DNA of 64,000 nt from Saccharopolyspora erythraea NRRL 2338 (GCF_000062885.1 NC_009142.1:744001-808000); one strand, 5' to 3'; positions 25,886-34,198 are shown, counted from the stretch's first letter. Notes: a model not told the origin generated them from the letters alone. Numbers and translations are program-made.

Positions 25886-26629
25886 GTGAGTGGAACGGTT
25901 CTGGTCCTCGGCGGCCGCAGCGAGATCGGCCTCGCCGTCGCCGAACGCCTGGTGAAGCGGGGCAACGACACGGTCGTGCTGGCGGCGCGGCGCAGCGGCG
26001 AGCTGGCCGCGGAGGAGGAGCGCCTGCGGCAGGCCGGTGCCACGACCGTCGCACGGGTCGAGTTCGACGCCGACGACGTCGAGGGCCACGGACCGCTGCT
26101 GGAAGCGGTGGTGGCCGAGCACGGCCGCATCGACGTGGTGGTGACGGCGTTCGGCATCCTCGGCGACCAGGAGCGCGCCGAGCGCGACGCCGCGCACGCC
26201 GTCCAGGTCGTGCACACCGACTACGTGGCGCACGTAAGCGTGCTGACCCACGTCGCGAACCTGCTGCGGGAGCAGGGCGGCGGCAGCGTGGTGGTCTACT
26301 CGTCGGTGGCCGGCGTGCGGGTGCGCCGCGCCAACTACGTCTACGGCTCCGCCAAGGCCGGGCTCGACGGGTTCGCCGGCGGGCTGGCCGACGCGCTGCA
26401 CGGCAGCGGCGCGCACCTGCTGGTGGTGCGGCCCGGGTTCGTCATCGGGCGGATGACGACCGGGATGAGCCCGGCGCCGTGGTCGAGCACGCCGGACCAG
26501 GTCGCCGACGCGACCGTCAAGGCGCTGGCACGCCGCCGCCGGGTGGTGTGGGTGCCTCCGGTGCTGAGGCTGGTGTTCGCGGTCATGCGCCTGCTGCCGC
26601 AGGCGATCTGGCGCCGCATGCCCCGCTGA
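25886..26629 (+). CDS. SDR oxidoreductase, DprE2-like
   Basis: 247 residues from GTG 25886. Cofactor motif VLVLGGRSEIGLAVAER is followed by VDVVVTAFGILGDQE, the catalytic SSVAGVRVRRANYVYGSAKAGLDGF (Ser, Tyr-x3-Lys) and LLVVRPGFVIGRMTTGM. The pattern closely follows DprE2, the NADH-dependent reductase that finishes epimerisation of decaprenylphosphoryl ribose to arabinose for arabinan synthesis. The DprE1 oxidase partner is not adjacent here. It could act in the cell-wall arabinogalactan pathway of this arabinan-containing genus, or on another sugar lipid. Confidence 0.78.
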   Translation: MSGTVLVLGGRSEIGLAVAERLVKRGNDTVVLAARRSGELAAEEERLRQAGATTVARVEFDADDVEGHGPLLEAVVAEHGRIDVVVTAFGILGDQERAERDAAHAVQVVHTDYVAHVSVLTHVANLLREQGGGSVVVYSSVAGVRVRRANYVYGSAKAGLDGFAGGLADALHGSGAHLLVVRPGFVIGRMTTGMSPAPWSSTPDQVADATVKALARRRRVVWVPPVLRLVFAVMRLLPQAIWRRMPR

Positions 26630-26638
26630 GCCTTCCGG

Positions 26639-27334
26639 CTACAGGTCGGTGATCCCGAGCAGGTCGCGCAGCGCGTCGTCGCCGCCGGGCGTCACGCGCA
26701 CCGCTCGGTTGGAGCCGATGCGCTTGACCCAGCCGTTGGACAGGAACCTCTCGCAGAGCCTGGCGCCTGCCGCGCCGCCCAGGTGCGAACGCCGCTCGGT
26801 CCAGTCGAGGCAGCTGCGCGCGAGGGGGCGCCGGGTGCGGCGAAGCTCGGCCTCCTCCACGCCGATCGAGGCGAACCAGGCGATCCCGGTCCCGGTCAGG
26901 GCGAACCCGCCGGAGGTGTCCAGCAGCCCGGACTCCGCCATCGCGTCGGTGATCCGCACGCCGAGGCGTCCCGCGAGGTGGTCGTAGCAGGTCCGGCCGC
27001 GGGCCAGCGCGGCCGAGGTCGTCGCGGCCCGCAGGCTGCGGGGCTCCTCGCGGACCGGGCTCAGGTACGCGACGAAACCCTCCACCAGCTCGGCTGCCTG
27101 CGCGTCGGCGAGCTGGACGTAGCGGTGGCGGCCCTGCCGCCGCTCGACGAGCAGCCCGGACCCCACCAGGCGGCTCAGGTGCTCGCTGGCGGTGGAGAGC
27201 GCTACGCGGGCGTGCGCGGCGAGCTCGCTCGCGGTCCACGCCCTGCCGTCGAGCAGCGCGAGGCAGAACGCGGCGCGCGTGCTGTCGGCGAGCAGGCCCG
27301 CGAGGTCGGCGACCCGCTGGGCGGTGGATGGCAT
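26639..27334 (-). CDS. ArsR-like winged-helix regulator with C-terminal extension
   Basis: 231 residues. The DNA-binding domain is at residues 5-75 (LAGLLADSTRAAFCLALLDG, then ASELAAHARVALSTASEHLSRL and the wing GRHRYVQLADAQAAELVE). The C-terminal ~130 residues hold CYDHLAGRLGVRITDAM and RSCLDWTERRSHLGGAAGA, a layout typical of the long ArsR/HTH_20 actinobacterial regulators. No known metal site is visible. The gene is convergent with the DprE2-like gene, nine bases away. Targets are unknown. Confidence 0.85.
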   Translation of the reverse strand: MPSTAQRVADLAGLLADSTRAAFCLALLDGRAWTASELAAHARVALSTASEHLSRLVGSGLLVERRQGRHRYVQLADAQAAELVEGFVAYLSPVREEPRSLRAATTSAALARGRTCYDHLAGRLGVRITDAMAESGLLDTSGGFALTGTGIAWFASIGVEEAELRRTRRPLARSCLDWTERRSHLGGAAGARLCERFLSNGWVKRIGSNRAVRVTPGGDDALRDLLGITDL

Positions 27335-27388
27335 GGGCCCATTCTGCGCCCGCGACGCTTCGGCGGCCGCCGAACGGTCGTGGTCAGG

Positions 27389-28357
27389 TCAGCACAGGGG
27401 TATGCCCAGCGGCGGTGCCTCGCCGGTCACCTTCGGCAGGTCGGTGTAGAGGTCGGGGATCCAGTAGCCGTCGCTGAGCCTGTTCCAGACCGGTGAGGAC
27501 TGCCCGGTGGTCGGGTCCGAGACCACGCGCCGGTGCCGGGCCTGGCAGACGATGGAGACCGCGGTGCCCTCGTGGTAGGTGGCCTTGTCGGTGTCACCGG
27601 GGACGTCGGGGGTCCGGAAGCGGAAGACGCCGAGGTGCTGCTGGTGCTGGGCCGACCAGGTCCCGACGATGTTGGCGCGCCAGACCACGGTCTGCGGGCG
27701 CAGCCACAGCAGCGAGGCCCACACCGCCGCGGCGACGGCGGCGACGGCGACCGCGGTCGCGAGGGCCAGCACGAACGGGCGGCGGGACCTGCGCGCCGGG
27801 CGAGCGTCGGGGGAGCTGGGCGGCTCGGGTGCGGCGTCGGACTGCTCGGAGGTGGCCGTGGCGGGCGTATCGGGGGATGGCGCGGGTGGAGTCGCGTTGG
27901 GCTGCTCTGAAGAGTCCGTAGCGGGCTCAGTTGCGTTGGGCTGTCCGGAGGAAGCCACGACGGGCTGTTCGGCGGGACGCTCCGGTAAGCCCACGTCGGA
28001 AGATGTTGGTGCGGTCGCAGCGGATTCGCCCACCTGGTCGGCTTTGCCGCGGGCTGATCGCCGCTGCTGCTGGTAGGCCTTGCGCGCCTGCTGGTAGAGC
28101 AGGTGCAGTTCGTCCGACCGGACGTCGACGGGCGTCCCGCGCCGGTGCGCCAGGTCGATGAGCTTGGACGCCAGCAACCACGCCTCGTCCACGACGCGCT
28201 CGCCGCTGAGGTAGCGCGACAGCGTCGACGGCGACCACGGCACGTGCTCGGAGAGCTGGCGCAGCGACAGTCCGGTCGCCTCGGCGAGTTCCTGGAGCCG
28301 CCCCGACCACCGCCCGATGTCGGGGTGCCGCTGTTCCAAGCGTGGGTCGACTGCCAC
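27389..28357 (-). CDS. Helix-turn-helix protein with a single transmembrane segment
   Basis: 322 residues from GTG 28357, preceded by AGGGGACG; the frame stays open further upstream. The N-terminus has an XRE-type helix-turn-helix (LQELAEATGLSLRQLSEHV, then PWSPSTLSRYLSGERV). A central Pro/Ser/Thr/Glu-rich linker of about 110 residues follows, then one transmembrane helix (FVLALATAVAVAAVAAAVWA) and an extracellular domain of about 90 residues with a Cys pair. Such one-pass HTH proteins are common in actinobacteria; whether they bind DNA from the membrane is unknown. It is a single gene, divergent from the secreted-enzyme operon. Confidence 0.75.
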   Translation of the reverse strand: MAVDPRLEQRHPDIGRWSGRLQELAEATGLSLRQLSEHVPWSPSTLSRYLSGERVVDEAWLLASKLIDLAHRRGTPVDVRSDELHLLYQQARKAYQQQRRSARGKADQVGESAATAPTSSDVGLPERPAEQPVVASSGQPNATEPATDSSEQPNATPPAPSPDTPATATSEQSDAAPEPPSSPDARPARRSRRPFVLALATAVAVAAVAAAVWASLLWLRPQTVVWRANIVGTWSAQHQQHLGVFRFRTPDVPGDTDKATYHEGTAVSIVCQARHRRVVSDPTTGQSSPVWNRLSDGYWIPDLYTDLPKVTGEAPPLGIPLC

Positions 28358-28681
28358 CGCACCGTCCCCTGCCGTGTTCCCGGGAACACGTGTCTCCGCA
28401 GGACAACGGCCTTCTGTGTTCCCGATGTGTGCCCGATGCGCCGCCAAGGCTAGCGGTGCCGCCCAGAGCTGGAAAGACTGCTGATCACCGGCTGGGGGCG
28501 GTATCGCCGGACACGTCGACCGGCGCCGTCGGGCCTCCGAGCGCGGCGATAGCGGCGCTCACCTGCACTCAGGGTCCTCTTAGGACTTGCGGTGCCGAGG
28601 CCGTCGGTGGTCGATCCCGGACGCAGGCTTCAACTCCCGTTCACCGGCCGCTATCCGCAACCACACGACAGGAGAGCAGGC
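28358..28681. promoter_or_regulatory. Divergent promoter region upstream of the secreted-enzyme operon
   Basis: No gene is evident. It must carry promoters for the HTH-membrane gene and the peptidase/muramidase operon. A GACAGGAGAGC ribosome binding site precedes the peptidase ATG at 28682. I cannot assign -35/-10 elements with confidence. Confidence 0.4.
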
Positions 28682-29236
28682 ATGAACCGCAAGTCGACGG
28701 CATGGGCGGTGGCACTCGCGGTCACCGCGTCCGCCTTCGCGGCGACTCCCGCCGTGGCCTCCGGGGGAACGGCGGCAGCGGCACCCTCCAGGGCCGAGCT
28801 GGCCGAGCAGGTCCTGGCCGACGACGGCATCACGTTGCTCGACAGCCACGTCGGTGGCCAGAACGACCCGGAGTCCACCGCGCAGCGCAACATCAAGGAC
28901 ACCTCGCAGGGCGGTGCCGCGCGCACCAGCCCGTGGAGCGACGTCGGGGTGACCAAGGTCGAGCTGTCCACGGCGATGCTGCGGGGAATGGTCTCCATCG
29001 GCAAGGACTACCGGTACCGGGTCACCACCGTCGCCGGCGGTGACCACAGCCCGACCTCCTACCACTACAAGGGCACCGCGTTCGACGTCGACCAGATCGA
29101 CGGCCAGGCCGTCAACGGGAGCAACCCGAAGGTGGCGAAGATCAAGTCCGCGTGCAAGTCGGCCGGTGCGGTCGAGATCCTCGGGCCCGGCGACGCCGGA
29201 CACGACACCCACATCCACTGCGCCTGGAACTCCTGA
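28682..29236 (+). CDS. Secreted M15-type (LAS family) peptidase
   Basis: 184 residues. A signal peptide covers residues 1-27 (WAVALAVTASAFAATPAVAS). The C-terminal half carries the LAS metallopeptidase zinc site: HYKGTAFD gives the His-x6-Asp pair, and the last ligand comes from DTHIHCAW near the end. It fits the D-Ala-D-Ala carboxypeptidase or endolysin-like fold, acting on peptidoglycan cross-links outside the membrane. Fifteen bases separate it from the muramidase gene, so the two are probably coexpressed to cut peptide and glycan parts of the same polymer. Confidence 0.78.
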   Translation: MNRKSTAWAVALAVTASAFAATPAVASGGTAAAAPSRAELAEQVLADDGITLLDSHVGGQNDPESTAQRNIKDTSQGGAARTSPWSDVGVTKVELSTAMLRGMVSIGKDYRYRVTTVAGGDHSPTSYHYKGTAFDVDQIDGQAVNGSNPKVAKIKSACKSAGAVEILGPGDAGHDTHIHCAWNS

Positions 29237-29251
29237 CCCGGAAGGGCTGAC

Positions 29252-29977
29252 ATGAACATCCGCAGAAAGCTGCTGGTCGTCCTCGCCTCCTCCGCCGCCC
29301 TGCTCGCCTCCGTCCCGGGTGCCGCGAACGCCGACTCCGCGGCTGCCGACGCGCTGGGCATCGACGTCTCCAACCACAACGGCGAGGTCGACTTCGCCAA
29401 GGTGGGGGCCGACGGGCGCGACTTCGCGTTCGTGCTGGCCACCGACGGCGAGTCCTTCACCAGCGACCTGTTCGACAGCCAGTACTCCGGCGCGGGCGAG
29501 GCCGGGCTCTACCGGGCCGGCTACCACTTCGCCCGGCCGGACGGTTCGGCCACCAAGCAGGCCGACCGGTTCCTCAAGACCGTCGGCTACACCAACGACG
29601 GCAGGACGATGCCGCCCGTGCTGGACATGGAGGCCAACCCCAACGGCGCGACCTGCTACGGCCTCGACGACGCGCAGATGGAGGAGTGGATCAAGTCCTT
29701 CGTCGGCCGGGTCAAGGAGAAGACCGGGCGCGAGGCCGTCATCTACACCAGCCCGAGCTTCTGGAAGGAGTGCACCGGCAACAGCGAGGCGTTCACCAGC
29801 AACCCGCTGTGGACCGCCGAGTGGGACGTGGACAAGCCGAGCAAGGTCGGCGGCTGGCCCGCGCACACCTTCTGGCAGTACAGCAACTCCGGGAAGGTGG
29901 ACGGCGTCGACGGCGCGGTCGACGTCAACCGCTTCAACGGCGGTACCGCCGAGCTGGAGAAGTTCGTCAAGGGCTGA
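29252..29977 (+). CDS. Secreted GH25-family muramidase (lysozyme)
   Basis: 241 residues with a signal peptide ending at ANADS (residues 1-28). The GH25 barrel begins ALGIDVSNHNGEVDFAKV with the conserved Asp. It contains the catalytic DxE pair in PPVLDMEANP near residue 126 and AVIYTSPSFWKE, and ends with HTFWQYSNSGKVDGVDGAVD, the usual C-terminal signature. It hydrolyses the beta-1,4 bond between MurNAc and GlcNAc in peptidoglycan. No extra binding modules are present. It is the second gene of an operon with the M15-type peptidase and is followed by a terminator. Confidence 0.92.
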   Translation: MNIRRKLLVVLASSAALLASVPGAANADSAAADALGIDVSNHNGEVDFAKVGADGRDFAFVLATDGESFTSDLFDSQYSGAGEAGLYRAGYHFARPDGSATKQADRFLKTVGYTNDGRTMPPVLDMEANPNGATCYGLDDAQMEEWIKSFVGRVKEKTGREAVIYTSPSFWKECTGNSEAFTSNPLWTAEWDVDKPSKVGGWPAHTFWQYSNSGKVDGVDGAVDVNRFNGGTAELEKFVKG

Positions 29978-29990
29978 TCGACGAATTCTG

Positions 29991-30029
29991 AGCTGGAGCG
30001 GAGGCCGAACGGCTTCCGCTCCAGCTTTT
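29991..30029 (+). terminator. Rho-independent-type terminator after the muramidase gene
   Basis: A 16-bp stem with one wobble, AGCTGGAGCGGAGGCC against GGCTTCCGCTCCAGCT, a loop of about five bases, and a TTTT tract at 30026-30029. It is the clearest terminator in the window. Confidence 0.8.
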
Positions 30030-30076
30030 GCGATGCTTCGGCGTGCGCCGAAGCGACGCGGGCCTACGGTCGGGGC

Positions 30077-30877
30077 ATGAGCACCGCCGCCGAACGCTTC
30101 CGGGCGCTGCACCGCGCCGGCGACCCGCTGCTGCTGCCCAACGCCTGGGACCTCGCCTCCGCCGCCGCGCTGGCCGCCGCGGGCTTCCCCGCCGTGGGGA
30201 CGACGAGCCTGGGGGTCGCCGCCGCCCACGGGCTCCCCGACGCCGAAGGCGCGGCGAAGTCCGAGACCCTCGCGCTCGCCCGGCGCCTGGTCCGGCTGCC
30301 GTGCCTGGTCACGGTCGACGCCGAAGCGGGCTTCGGCGACCCGGTGGCGGTCGCGGTCGAGCTGGCGGAGGCCGGTGTCGCGGGCATGAACCTGGAGGAC
30401 GGGCGGCCCGGCGGCATGGCCGATCCCGCCGAGCAGGCCGCGATGCTGCGCGAGGTGAAGCACCACGCCCCGGAGCTGTTCCTCAACGCCCGGATCGACA
30501 CGCACTGGCTGCGCGAGCCGGGCGTGCCCGCGATGCTGGAGCGCGCCCGGCGTTACGAGGACGCCGGAGCCGACGGTGTCTTCGTGCCCGGGCTCACCGA
30601 TCCCGACGACATCCGGACGCTGGTGGCCTCCGTGGCGCTCCCCGTGAACGTCCTGTGCCCGCCGGCGGGCACCGGGAACCTCGCCGATCTCGGCGTGCGC
30701 CGGATCAGCACGGGTTCACTTCTTTACCGGACTGCCGTGCACACCGCGGTGAACACCGCGCGCGGGACCCTCGGCGGGCGGGCACCGCAGGGCGCCGTCG
30801 CAGGTTACGAGGAGTTCGAAGCGATGGTGCGTGACGCGCAGTTGTCTCGCCGCGAGACGAATTCGGCGGAATATTAA
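30077..30877 (+). CDS. Isocitrate lyase / PEP mutase family protein
   Basis: 266 residues. The barrel is recognised by LLLPNAWDLASAAALAAAGF at the start, the metal-binding VDAEAGFGDPVAVAVELAEAG (Asp and Glu ligands), GMNLEDGR, and LNARIDTHWL with ADGVFVPGLTDPDDI later. The proteins cleave or rearrange C-C or P-C bonds of 2-oxo or 2-hydroxy acids; members of this subgroup, often annotated as 2-methylisocitrate lyase-like, have no fixed substrate. The KKCGH motif of true isocitrate lyases is absent, so the catalytic cysteine is missing. It is a single gene. Confidence 0.83.
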   Translation: MSTAAERFRALHRAGDPLLLPNAWDLASAAALAAAGFPAVGTTSLGVAAAHGLPDAEGAAKSETLALARRLVRLPCLVTVDAEAGFGDPVAVAVELAEAGVAGMNLEDGRPGGMADPAEQAAMLREVKHHAPELFLNARIDTHWLREPGVPAMLERARRYEDAGADGVFVPGLTDPDDIRTLVASVALPVNVLCPPAGTGNLADLGVRRISTGSLLYRTAVHTAVNTARGTLGGRAPQGAVAGYEEFEAMVRDAQLSRRETNSAEY

Positions 30878-31112
30878 CGGTTAAAACATCGTCTAAAGTG
30901 GACTTGAGTTGCCAGCTTTGTCGATTTTCCTTTGTTTGAAACGAAGTTGTGCACATCTCATGTGAACGCGCGCACACCAGGATGGCTGCGAGTCATTACG
31001 GTGATTCCCCGCCCCGGCCGCAACACCGGCGCACTTCCCGGCGATCTGTCGTTCGGGTCCTCGTTCCCACCCCTGAAGAGGGCCCGTTTTCCTGACAAGA
31101 GGAGGAAGTACG

Positions 31113-31514
31113 TTGAGGGCTGCAATCCGGCTCACCGGCCGCCTGGCCGTCGCAAGCATCGTGTTCGCCGTCGCGGCGCTGATCCCGCTCGGCGCGAACG
31201 CCGAGACCGGCCCCACGAAGGTGACTCTCACCGCCCAGCAGCTCGGCGCGCCGCTCAGCGTCGCCGTGCTCACCTGCGAGCCCAGCGGCGGTACGCACCC
31301 GCGCGCCGAGGACGCGTGCGCCGTAATGTCGGCCACCGGCGGCATGATCGAGGAGATGCCCGCCCAGAACCCGCAAGCGCTGTGCCCGCTGATCTGGCGT
31401 CCCGTCGGCGTCACCGCCACCGGGCTGTGGAACGGCAAGCCGATCGAGTACGCGAAGACCTTCGCCAACGACTGCGTGATGCGTTCCCAGCTGGGAGTCG
31501 TCTTCGACTTCTGA
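31113..31514 (+). CDS. Subtilisin inhibitor-like (SSI) secreted protein
   Basis: 133 residues starting at TTG 31113 after an AAGAGGAGGAAG site. The signal peptide ends near ANAET (residue 32). The mature domain matches the Streptomyces subtilisin inhibitor fold with its four cysteines. In the reactive-site loop CPLIWRPV the P1 residue by alignment to SSI (CPMVYDPV) is Leu rather than Met. The tail KTFANDCVMRSQLGVVFDF is the family end. Expected role: inhibition of subtilisin-like extracellular proteases. The 235 bases upstream are unusually AT-rich at 30878-30970 and probably contain its promoter. Confidence 0.88.
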   Translation: MRAAIRLTGRLAVASIVFAVAALIPLGANAETGPTKVTLTAQQLGAPLSVAVLTCEPSGGTHPRAEDACAVMSATGGMIEEMPAQNPQALCPLIWRPVGVTATGLWNGKPIEYAKTFANDCVMRSQLGVVFDF

Positions 31515-31630
31515 TCGGGGGCCGCGGGCGGGCCGGCCGGTCCGGCCCGCCCGCGGGCTGACGCATCACGGGAGCAGCGGCGTGCGATCGGCGTCCAGCC
31601 GATCCGTCAGGGACGAAAGGGTCGGAAAAG

Positions 31631-32035
31631 GTGGCGGAGGTGTTCGCCGGCTTCGGGGCCGGCCTGCTCGTCCTGGGGCTGGCGCCGGTCGTCACGCTGC
31701 TGTTGGTGCGCCCGGAAGGGCTGCTGTTGCGCGAGGCCGCGCGCCTGGCACCGGGCGTCGCGGGCCTGCTGACCGGGCTGGCGCGGGACGGCGGCGTGCC
31801 GCGGCTGGTCCGGCTGCGGCTGTGGCTGCTGCTGGCCTACCTGGCCATGCCCTTCGACCTGGAGCCGGACTTCGCCCCCGCGCTCGGTCTCGCCGACGAC
31901 GCGGTGATAGTGGCGGTCGCGATGAGCACGACGCTGCGCCGCGTCGGGTTCGACGCCGTCGAGCGCCACTGGCCCGACAGCCGCGAGTCTTTCGCGGTGC
32001 TGCGACGGCTTGCGCCGTCCGCGGGCACGGCCTGA
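31631..32035 (+). CDS. DUF1232 membrane protein
   Basis: 134 residues from GTG 31631. Residues 5-28 form a hydrophobic helix and a second lies near residues 70-85. The DUF1232 (YkvA-like) signature AYLAMPFDLEPDFAPALGLADDAVIVAVAM is clear, with its Asp-rich loop. The function of the family is unknown. A purine-rich AAAGGGTCGGAAAAG stretch precedes the start. The cyclophilin gene follows 47 bases downstream on the same strand. Confidence 0.82.
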   Translation: MAEVFAGFGAGLLVLGLAPVVTLLLVRPEGLLLREAARLAPGVAGLLTGLARDGGVPRLVRLRLWLLLAYLAMPFDLEPDFAPALGLADDAVIVAVAMSTTLRRVGFDAVERHWPDSRESFAVLRRLAPSAGTA

Positions 32036-32082
32036 TGCGTTCGCCGGTGTGGCGCGGGCGTCCGGGCGGCTGGGTTGACCCG

Positions 32083-32711
32083 ATGAGACTGCGCTGGTTC
32101 GCCGGACTGCTCGCCGCCCTGCTCACCGCCACGACGGTGGGCGTCGCCCATTCGCAGCCGACGCGGCAGGCGGAGCCGCAGGACCCGCCCCGGCATGTGA
32201 CGTGCGAGTTCATCCCGACGCCGGAGAACCGGTCGAGGTGACCATCCGCACCAACCACGGTGACGTCGTGGCCGAGCTCGACCGCGCGAACGCCCCGTGC
32301 GCGGTGCACAACCTGGTGCACCTGGCCCGTCAGGACTTCTACGACTCCTCCCGCTGCTTGCGGCTTACGAACTCGCAACGGCTCGGCGTGCTCCAGTGCG
32401 GCGACATCTTCTCGGTGGAGAAGGGCGGCCCCGGCTACCGCTTCGCCGACGAGGTCACCGGCGCCGAGACCTACCCGCGCGGGACGGTCGCCATGGGCAA
32501 CCAGGGGCCGGACACCAACGGCAGCCAGTTCTTCGTCGTGCATTCGCACGCCAACATCAAGCCCGCCTACACCGTGCTCGGCCGGGTCGTGGAGGGCATG
32601 GAGGTGCTGGACGCGATCGTCGCGGGCGGCATCGTCCCCGGCGAGGGCGGCGAGCAGGACGGGGAACCGAGGCTGCCCGTGGAGATCCGGGACGTGAAGG
32701 TCCGCCGCTGA
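32083..32711 (+). pseudogene. Secreted cyclophilin-type peptidyl-prolyl isomerase with a frameshift
   Basis: One frame (ATG 32083) encodes a signal peptide (RWFAGLLAALLTATTVGVAH) and PPRHVTCEFIPTPEN, then stops at 32241. The next frame, -1 relative to it, carries the complete cyclophilin domain: VTIRTNHGDVVAELDR, APCAVHNLVHLARQDFYD, GGPGYRFADEV and MGNQGPDTNGSQFFV. Related actinobacterial proteins join the same signal peptide, CxxxPTPE linker and domain in one frame, so a one-base loss or a sequencing error lies around 32218-32232. A GTG at 32202 could still start a cytoplasmic domain. The family isomerises Xaa-Pro bonds, here presumably outside the cell. Confidence 0.75.
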
Positions 32712-32802
32712 CTCGCCGCGTGCTCGCGTCAGCGGAAGACCCTGCGGGTTGGGCACCGCGTTCCGTCCGCCCCAGCGATGCCCGCCCGCCCGCTCGGTCG
32801 GT

Positions 32803-32853
32803 TCAGGTCAGCCGCAGCGCCCCGTCCAGCCGGATCACGTCGCCGTTGAGTAC
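32803..32853 (-). pseudogene. 3' tip of a short-chain dehydrogenase gene
   Basis: The minus strand reads VLNGDVIRLDGALRLT followed by a stop. This is the conserved C-terminus of FabG/3-hydroxyacyl-CoA dehydrogenase SDR proteins (usually LNGEVIRLDGA). Upstream of it SDR similarity ends at about 32853, where the tnpB element begins. No other piece of the gene is in the window. Confidence 0.7.
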
Positions 32854-32887
32854 GCGGCGGCTTGCGGCGCGGAGATCAACCCTTCCA

Positions 32888-32915
32888 AATCTGTCATGGT
32901 CAAGCATGACAGATT
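32888..32915. repeat. Left-end hairpin of the tnpB element
   Basis: A perfect 11-bp inverted repeat around GTCAAG, seven bases before the tnpB start. Y1 transposases bind subterminal hairpins of this kind; it could also be an operator for tnpB. Confidence 0.65.
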
Positions 32916-32921
32916 GTGATC

Positions 32922-34160
32922 ATGGCAAGGTTCCGCATGTACCCCACCGCAGTGCAGGAGCAGCAGATGCTGTTGCACTGCGCGCACGCGAGGTACGTAT
33001 GGAACCTCGCCGTGGAGCAGCATTCGCACTGGCAGAAGGGCCGCAGGTCCGCTCCCGGGTTTGCCGAGCAATGCAAGCAGCTCACTGAAGCCCGCGCTGC
33101 CAGCGAGTGGTTGCGCGCTGGGAACGTGGATGTGCAGCAGCAAGCGCTCAAGGACTTCGCCTACGCCAAGCAAGCTCGGTTCACCCCTGGTTTCGGTGAG
33201 CCGACTTGGCGAAAGAAGCACAAGCACGAAGGCTTCCGGGTGATCGGAACCGACCGGGTACCAGCCTGCCGAGACGACGGAACACCGCTGCTCAACGGCA
33301 AGGGCAAGCAGGTGATGTCCCGCTCGGTGGTGGTGCGGAAACTCAACAAAAACTGGGCACAAGTCACAGTCCCAGGCTGCGGATGGGTACGGTTCCGGCT
33401 CTCCCGCCGCCAACCGCCGGACGCGAAAACGTTCCGGGTGACCTGCCACAACGGTCAGTGGCACGTTGCGTTCGCCGTGATCCCCGAGCCGATCGAGGCA
33501 CCTGGCAACGGTGAGACCGTGGGTATCGACCGGGGCGTGACGATCACTGCGCACCTCTCCGACGGTCGAGTGCTGAACTGCCCGCAGCTCACCGCCAAGG
33601 AACGCGCTCGGGTTCGTAAACACCAGCGCCGTGCCGCCCGCGCAGCCAAGAACAGCCCCGCCAAGCAAGCCGAGTACGCCAAGGTCGCCCAGCTCAGAGC
33701 GCGGGAAGCGAACCGGCGCAAAGACTGGGCGGAGAAGACCAGCACCATGCTGGCCAGCGAATTCGATGTCATCCGGTTCGAAAAACTCAACATCCGCAAC
33801 ATGACCCGCACCGCGCGCGGAACCGTGGCTGAGCCCGGCCGCAACGTCCGCGTCAAGGCCGGTCTGAACCGCAGCATCCTTGCGCAGGGCTGGGGCATGC
33901 TGCGATCCCGCGCCGAACACAAAGCACCAGGCCGGGTCGAAGACGTCCCGGCGCCCTACACCAGTCTGCGTTGCAGCGACTGCGGATGGATCGAGAAGAA
34001 CTCACGCAAGAGCCAAGCTGAGTTCGTCTGCGTGTCCTGCGGTTTCACCTGCAACGCTGACCTGAACGCCTCGATCAACGTCGCGGCAGGACATGCCGGA
34101 GGGACAACAACGACCCCTGGTCGTTCACGTGTCCGTGAACCTCAACTCGCCCTCCGGTGA
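32922..34160 (+). CDS. TnpB-family RNA-guided endonuclease (OrfB, IS605 type)
   Basis: 412 residues from ATG 32922 (a GTG lies two codons upstream). The N-terminal YPTAVQEQQMLLHCAHARYVWN is the OrfB HTH domain. The RuvC-like nuclease has Asp in TVGIDRGVTI, Glu in VIRFEKLNIRNM and the last Asp in CNADLNASINVA, so the DED triad is intact. The zinc ribbon is CSDCG ... CVSCG. TnpB proteins cut DNA next to a short motif using an RNA derived from the element's right end (established for ISDra2 and relatives). Here that RNA would end at 34198, with the guide taken from the adjoining esterase-like fragment. Confidence 0.88.
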   Translation: MARFRMYPTAVQEQQMLLHCAHARYVWNLAVEQHSHWQKGRRSAPGFAEQCKQLTEARAASEWLRAGNVDVQQQALKDFAYAKQARFTPGFGEPTWRKKHKHEGFRVIGTDRVPACRDDGTPLLNGKGKQVMSRSVVVRKLNKNWAQVTVPGCGWVRFRLSRRQPPDAKTFRVTCHNGQWHVAFAVIPEPIEAPGNGETVGIDRGVTITAHLSDGRVLNCPQLTAKERARVRKHQRRAARAAKNSPAKQAEYAKVAQLRAREANRRKDWAEKTSTMLASEFDVIRFEKLNIRNMTRTARGTVAEPGRNVRVKAGLNRSILAQGWGMLRSRAEHKAPGRVEDVPAPYTSLRCSDCGWIEKNSRKSQAEFVCVSCGFTCNADLNASINVAAGHAGGTTTTPGRSRVREPQLALR

Positions 34161-34198
34161 GTTGGAATCCCCCGCCTCCAGGCGAGGGAGGATGTCAA

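Larger units (their letters stand above)
32854..34198 (+). mobile_element. tnpB-only IS200/IS605-type element (IS1341-like)
   Basis: It carries a single tnpB and no Y1 transposase. The left subterminal region holds a perfect 11-bp inverted repeat, AATCTGTCATG/CATGACAGATT, with a six-base loop at 32888-32915. The right end has a hairpin (CCCCCGCCT against AGGCGAGGG, 34169-34189) and finishes at TCAA, 34195-34198, the usual right-end design. The left boundary is inferred from where SDR similarity stops and may be off by several bases. Confidence 0.75.
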
